Of a stretch of 64,000 nucleotides of DNA, positions 61,602-64,000 are shown in pieces. Source of the stretch: Shouchella oshimensis (lineage in GTDB: Bacteria > Bacillota > Bacilli > Bacillales > Bacillaceae_D). The position numbers were made by a program, and so were the translations under genes. Under the pieces are notes generated by a model. It made no database searches, was not told the origin of the DNA, and saw only the letters and a program-made list of their open reading frames with translations. The first letter of the stretch is position 1, and each line of letters begins with the position of its first letter. The stretch lies in assembly GCF_002019765.1 (NCBI RefSeq), contig NZ_KV917380.1, positions 2,890,792 through 2,954,791 on the forward strand, read 5' to 3'.

Positions 61602-62138
61602 TTAGTAATCAATAAGCTTATTCGTTGCCATTATATACACGTCATGATAACTGCCTTCATGCCATTCACGTTTCTCTACTTTTTTCACAATTGAAAAGTC
61701 ACATTTTTTGTAACAGGCAATAGCACGAATGTTTTCGACGCGCGGATCAACCGTCACAATGGCTGTCTCATCTTTTTCTTGTATGAGTTGAATCAGTAAT
61801 GTTATGAAGGCACTGCCAAAGCCTTTGTTCCAATATGTCACTTCGCCGATAAACAAATCCATTCCATATACCGACTGACATGCTGAATAACCGAATGTTC
61901 GCTTATCTTCAACGGTTAATTGATAAGATTGTAAGTACGCTATTGGTACACCATCAGTTTCGCCAATCCAACAATCTTTTTCAGCATCATTATAAAACTT
62001 TTCTTCAATCAAGGTTGCTGTAAATTGACGATCTCTTCCCTCGTAATATTTAAGCACCTCTTCTGTTGTCAACCACTTTAACAAAAGGGCTTGATCCTCT
62101 TTATTTAATGGTCGAATGATTTGGTTTTTAACATGCAT
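61602..62138 (-). CDS. GNAT acetyltransferase resembling aminoglycoside 6'-N-acetyltransferases
   Basis: A 178-residue GNAT protein. LLKWLTTEEVLKYYEGRDRQ at the N terminus, YGMDLFIGEVTYWNKGFGSA in the acetyl-CoA region and VDPRVENIRAIACYKKCDFS in the C-terminal part follow the pattern of AAC(6') enzymes such as the N-terminal half of the AAC(6')-APH(2'') fusion. Resistance is not proven, as chromosomal relatives can have other substrates. The gene is convergent with the LLM gene, and no mobile-element signature is next to it. Confidence 0.8.
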   Translation of the reverse strand: MHVKNQIIRPLNKEDQALLLKWLTTEEVLKYYEGRDRQFTATLIEEKFYNDAEKDCWIGETDGVPIAYLQSYQLTVEDKRTFGYSACQSVYGMDLFIGEVTYWNKGFGSAFITLLIQLIQEKDETAIVTVDPRVENIRAIACYKKCDFSIVKKVEKREWHEGSYHDVYIMATNKLIDY

Positions 62139-62167
62139 AAAATCGCCCTCACTTTAATCTAAAAAAG

Positions 62168-62204
62168 ATAAAAAAGGACGTCGCCCTATGAAGAGGCGAC
62201 GTAC
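62168..62204 (-). terminator. Terminator of serS
   Basis: ACGTCGCC (62178-62185) and GGCGACGT (62195-62202) form a perfect 8-bp stem, followed by CCTTTTTT on the minus strand. Confidence 0.85.
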
Positions 62205-62211
62205 GTTAAGA

Positions 62212-63492
62212 CTAGGAAAGCTGAATCGTTGTTTTCCCATACATATATTTCTGCAATGCTTTAGGGATTGCAATTGAACCATTTTCTTGTTGATGATTTT
62301 CTAATAATGGAATCAAAATTCTTGGTGTTGCCACTGCCGTATTATTTAATGTATAGCAGTATTGTAGTTTCCCATTTTCGTCCCGGTAACGAATGTTTGA
62401 CCGTCTCGCCTGAAAGTCCGTTACGTTAGAAGATGAGTGGGTTTCACTATAACTCTCACGACTCGGCATCCACGTTTCAATATCATATTGTTTATGGTTT
62501 TTTTGAGACATATCGCCTGTACAAACAGCGACAACTCGGTATGGAAGTTCTAATAAGTTTAAAATTTCTTTTGCGATCCCCGTAATTTCTGATAAGAGGC
62601 GATCGGCTAGTTCTGGATCGTTCTTACATAGAATAACTTGTTCTACTTTCGCAAACTGGTGAACACGGTATAACCCCCGCACATCTCTTCCAGCAGATCC
62701 AGCTTCTCTTCGGAAACAGTTGGATACTGCACCTAAGCGAATAGGCTCCTCAACATCGACTATCTCGTTTCCATAAAAGCCAACAAGAGGCACTTCCGCC
62801 GTACCTACTAGATACTTGTTGTCTTTCTCTAAATGATAAGTCTGCTCTTTACCATCTGGAAAAAAGCCTGTACTGTATAATACTTCTTCATTTGCCATCA
62901 ACGGTACGTCCATAATGGAGAATCCACGTTCATGTAGTAAATCGACAGCCAACTGCTGAACCGCTCTATGTAAAAACAGCCCTTGGTTCTTTAGCACATA
63001 ATTACGTGTACCCGCGATTTTTACTCCTCGCTCCACATCAAACATTTCATGAGCCTGTCCTAGCTCCATGTGGTCTTTAGGTGTAAATGTAAATTCTGGG
63101 ATCTTGCCAACTTTTTCTAATTCAACATTATCTTCGTCAGAGTCACCAACAGGTGTATCTTCAGAGACGACGTTTGGAATTAAATTCATTATGTGTAAGT
63201 AAGATGCTTCAACTTCTTGATATTCCGCCTCTAACTCTTTAATCGATTGATTCAATAGACGAACTTCTTCTTTCTTTGCGTCCATTTCCTCTTTTTTCTT
63301 TTCTCTTGCTAATTCACCGATCGCTTTCGTTTGTTGATTACGCTCTGTTCGGTAGCCTTCAATCTTTTGAATAAGTTCGCGTCGCTTTTGGTCAACTTCA
63401 ATGAGTTCATCTACCGGGACGTTTAACTTCTTATGAACTGCCGTTTGTTTAATCTTGTCGGCATGATCCCTTATAAATTGAATATCTAACAT
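62212..63492 (-). CDS. serS: Seryl-tRNA synthetase
   Basis: A 426-residue class II synthetase charging tRNA-Ser with serine. The N-terminal antiparallel coiled coil (about residues 27-100) binds the long arm of tRNA-Ser. Motif 2 is NCFRREAGSAGRDVRGLYRV and motif 3 is TAVATPRILIPLLENHQQ; length is standard. The upstream 298 bases have no T-box element (no GGTGGNACCGCG on the coding strand), unlike the T-box-controlled serS of B. subtilis. Confidence 0.97.
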   Translation of the reverse strand: MLDIQFIRDHADKIKQTAVHKKLNVPVDELIEVDQKRRELIQKIEGYRTERNQQTKAIGELAREKKKEEMDAKKEEVRLLNQSIKELEAEYQEVEASYLHIMNLIPNVVSEDTPVGDSDEDNVELEKVGKIPEFTFTPKDHMELGQAHEMFDVERGVKIAGTRNYVLKNQGLFLHRAVQQLAVDLLHERGFSIMDVPLMANEEVLYSTGFFPDGKEQTYHLEKDNKYLVGTAEVPLVGFYGNEIVDVEEPIRLGAVSNCFRREAGSAGRDVRGLYRVHQFAKVEQVILCKNDPELADRLLSEITGIAKEILNLLELPYRVVAVCTGDMSQKNHKQYDIETWMPSRESYSETHSSSNVTDFQARRSNIRYRDENGKLQYCYTLNNTAVATPRILIPLLENHQQENGSIAIPKALQKYMYGKTTIQLS

Positions 63493-63790
63493 GTGTAAAC
63501 CTCTCTCATTCTAATTTCTCACTCGTATACATTGTAAACGACTAGTAATCATTATGTACATTTTAGCACACCACTATAGCTTTCACACGCAAAAAAATGG
63601 TTTTCCATTACACAATCAGCCTCTTATCGTACATTCATAAAAAAACTCACTCTTTTATAGAAAAAAGAGGTTTCGTATTTCAGAAATAAGGGTATATAGA
63701 TGAGCTAACTTTTTTGTGATGTCTTGTATATATCTTAAACACGAATAGAATGGCAGCAACATAATACTTGTTACTAAAAAGGAGAGATAA
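63493..63790. other. Divergent intergenic region between serS and the LysR gene
   Basis: 298 AT-rich bases. A small CTCTTTT/AAAAGAG hairpin lies near 63650-63672. No T-box and no supported gene are seen. The LysR ribosome site (AAGGAGAG) is at the right end. Confidence 0.5.
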
Positions 63791-64000
63791 ATGAACATTC
63801 GATATTTAGAAGCGTTTTTAACGATTTCTGAAGAAGGCAGTATTTCAAAAGCCTCTACTCGACTGGGGTTAACCCAACCTGCTGTTAGTCGACATGTAAA
63901 GGAATTAGAAAAATCTTTAAACACAGCATTATTTATTCGTTCCCACGAGGGGATGACGTTAACAGAAACAGGACAACTTTTTTATAATGACATGCAACCA
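63791..64000 (+). CDS. LysR-family transcriptional regulator (5' part, cut by window edge)
   Basis: The first 70 codons of a LysR regulator. The winged helix-turn-helix is complete: MNIRYLEAFLTISEEGSISK, then ASTRLGLTQPAVSRHVKELE and ALFIRSHEGMTLTETGQLFY. ATG with AAGGAGAGATAA upstream. The effector domain is outside the window, so the target genes cannot be judged. It diverges from serS. Confidence 0.9.
   Translation, partial: MNIRYLEAFLTISEEGSISKASTRLGLTQPAVSRHVKELEKSLNTALFIRSHEGMTLTETGQLFYNDMQP

Noticed and set aside
63655-63924. Minus-strand 89-codon ORF
   Set aside because: It overlaps the start of the LysR gene, which has a good ribosome site and a recognisable helix-turn-helix domain.
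1-64000. CRISPR arrays, tRNA or rRNA genes, prophage or transposase genes
   Set aside because: No regularly spaced direct repeats, no tRNA- or rRNA-like sequence and no phage or transposase protein were seen in the window.

Overview
The window is a chromosomal stretch of a low-GC Gram-positive Bacillaceae. The order and content of many genes match Bacillus-type biology: a complete sigY-yxlCDEFG operon, mreBH, fruRKA, treP-treA-treR, glpD, serS, a bacterial nitric oxide synthase, two sporulation-type sensor kinases and an Uup/YfmR ABC-F protein. The very acidic exported lipoproteins and an orphan glycine-betaine binding protein suggest an alkaliphilic or halotolerant lineage (Alkalihalobacillus/Shouchella-like). 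That placement is inference. I see no rRNA, tRNA, CRISPR array, prophage or transposase gene. Most transcription units end in a clear hairpin plus T-run.

Layout, left half. 1-2064: a GNAT acetyltransferase fused to a large C-terminal region, cut by the left edge. 2163-7116: katA, an IucD-type N-hydroxylase with an aldehyde dehydrogenase, and an RNase H with a viroplasmin domain. 7289-9863: small unknown genes, a DCC-type thiol oxidoreductase and mreBH. 9996-12274: two unknown proteins and an amidohydrolase in one operon. 12391-15965: fruR-fruK-fruA. 16174-19710: ABC-F protein, nitric oxide synthase and glutathione peroxidase. 19781-23749: trehalose operon with three TreR operators and a cre site. 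23946-31101: gamma-glutamyltransferase, flippase, AGCS symporter, GlpD and a YueD-like SDR.

Right half. 31203-36119: a heterodimeric ABC exporter with one degenerate ATP site, followed by a KinB-like kinase. 36349-42577: a 27-residue membrane peptide, SGNH hydrolase, HelD-like helicase, ProC, a MATE transporter and a phosphatase. 42669-48280: a five-gene dipeptide/oligopeptide ABC transporter. 48580-52016: a large unknown membrane protein, a diacylglycerol-kinase family protein and two small genes. 52171-57468: an OpuAC-like lipoprotein, then two inverted 275-bp copies of one repeat that enclose a YeeE/TsuA transporter, a methyltransferase and a PAS kinase. 57475-60351: the SigY operon. 60516-64000: an LLM oxidoreductase, an AAC(6')-like acetyltransferase, serS and the start of a LysR regulator.

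Themes. Sugar uptake (fructose, trehalose) is controlled locally by its own repressors. Oxidative and nitrosative defence is scattered (catalase, thiol peroxidase plus NOS). The least ordinary observations are the inverted repeat pair, one copy of which supplies the stop codon of a kinase; a terminator-like hairpin between the peroxidase and NOS genes that leaves no room for a NOS promoter; complementary degeneracy in the ABC exporter pair; and three small genes missed by a 60-residue cutoff.
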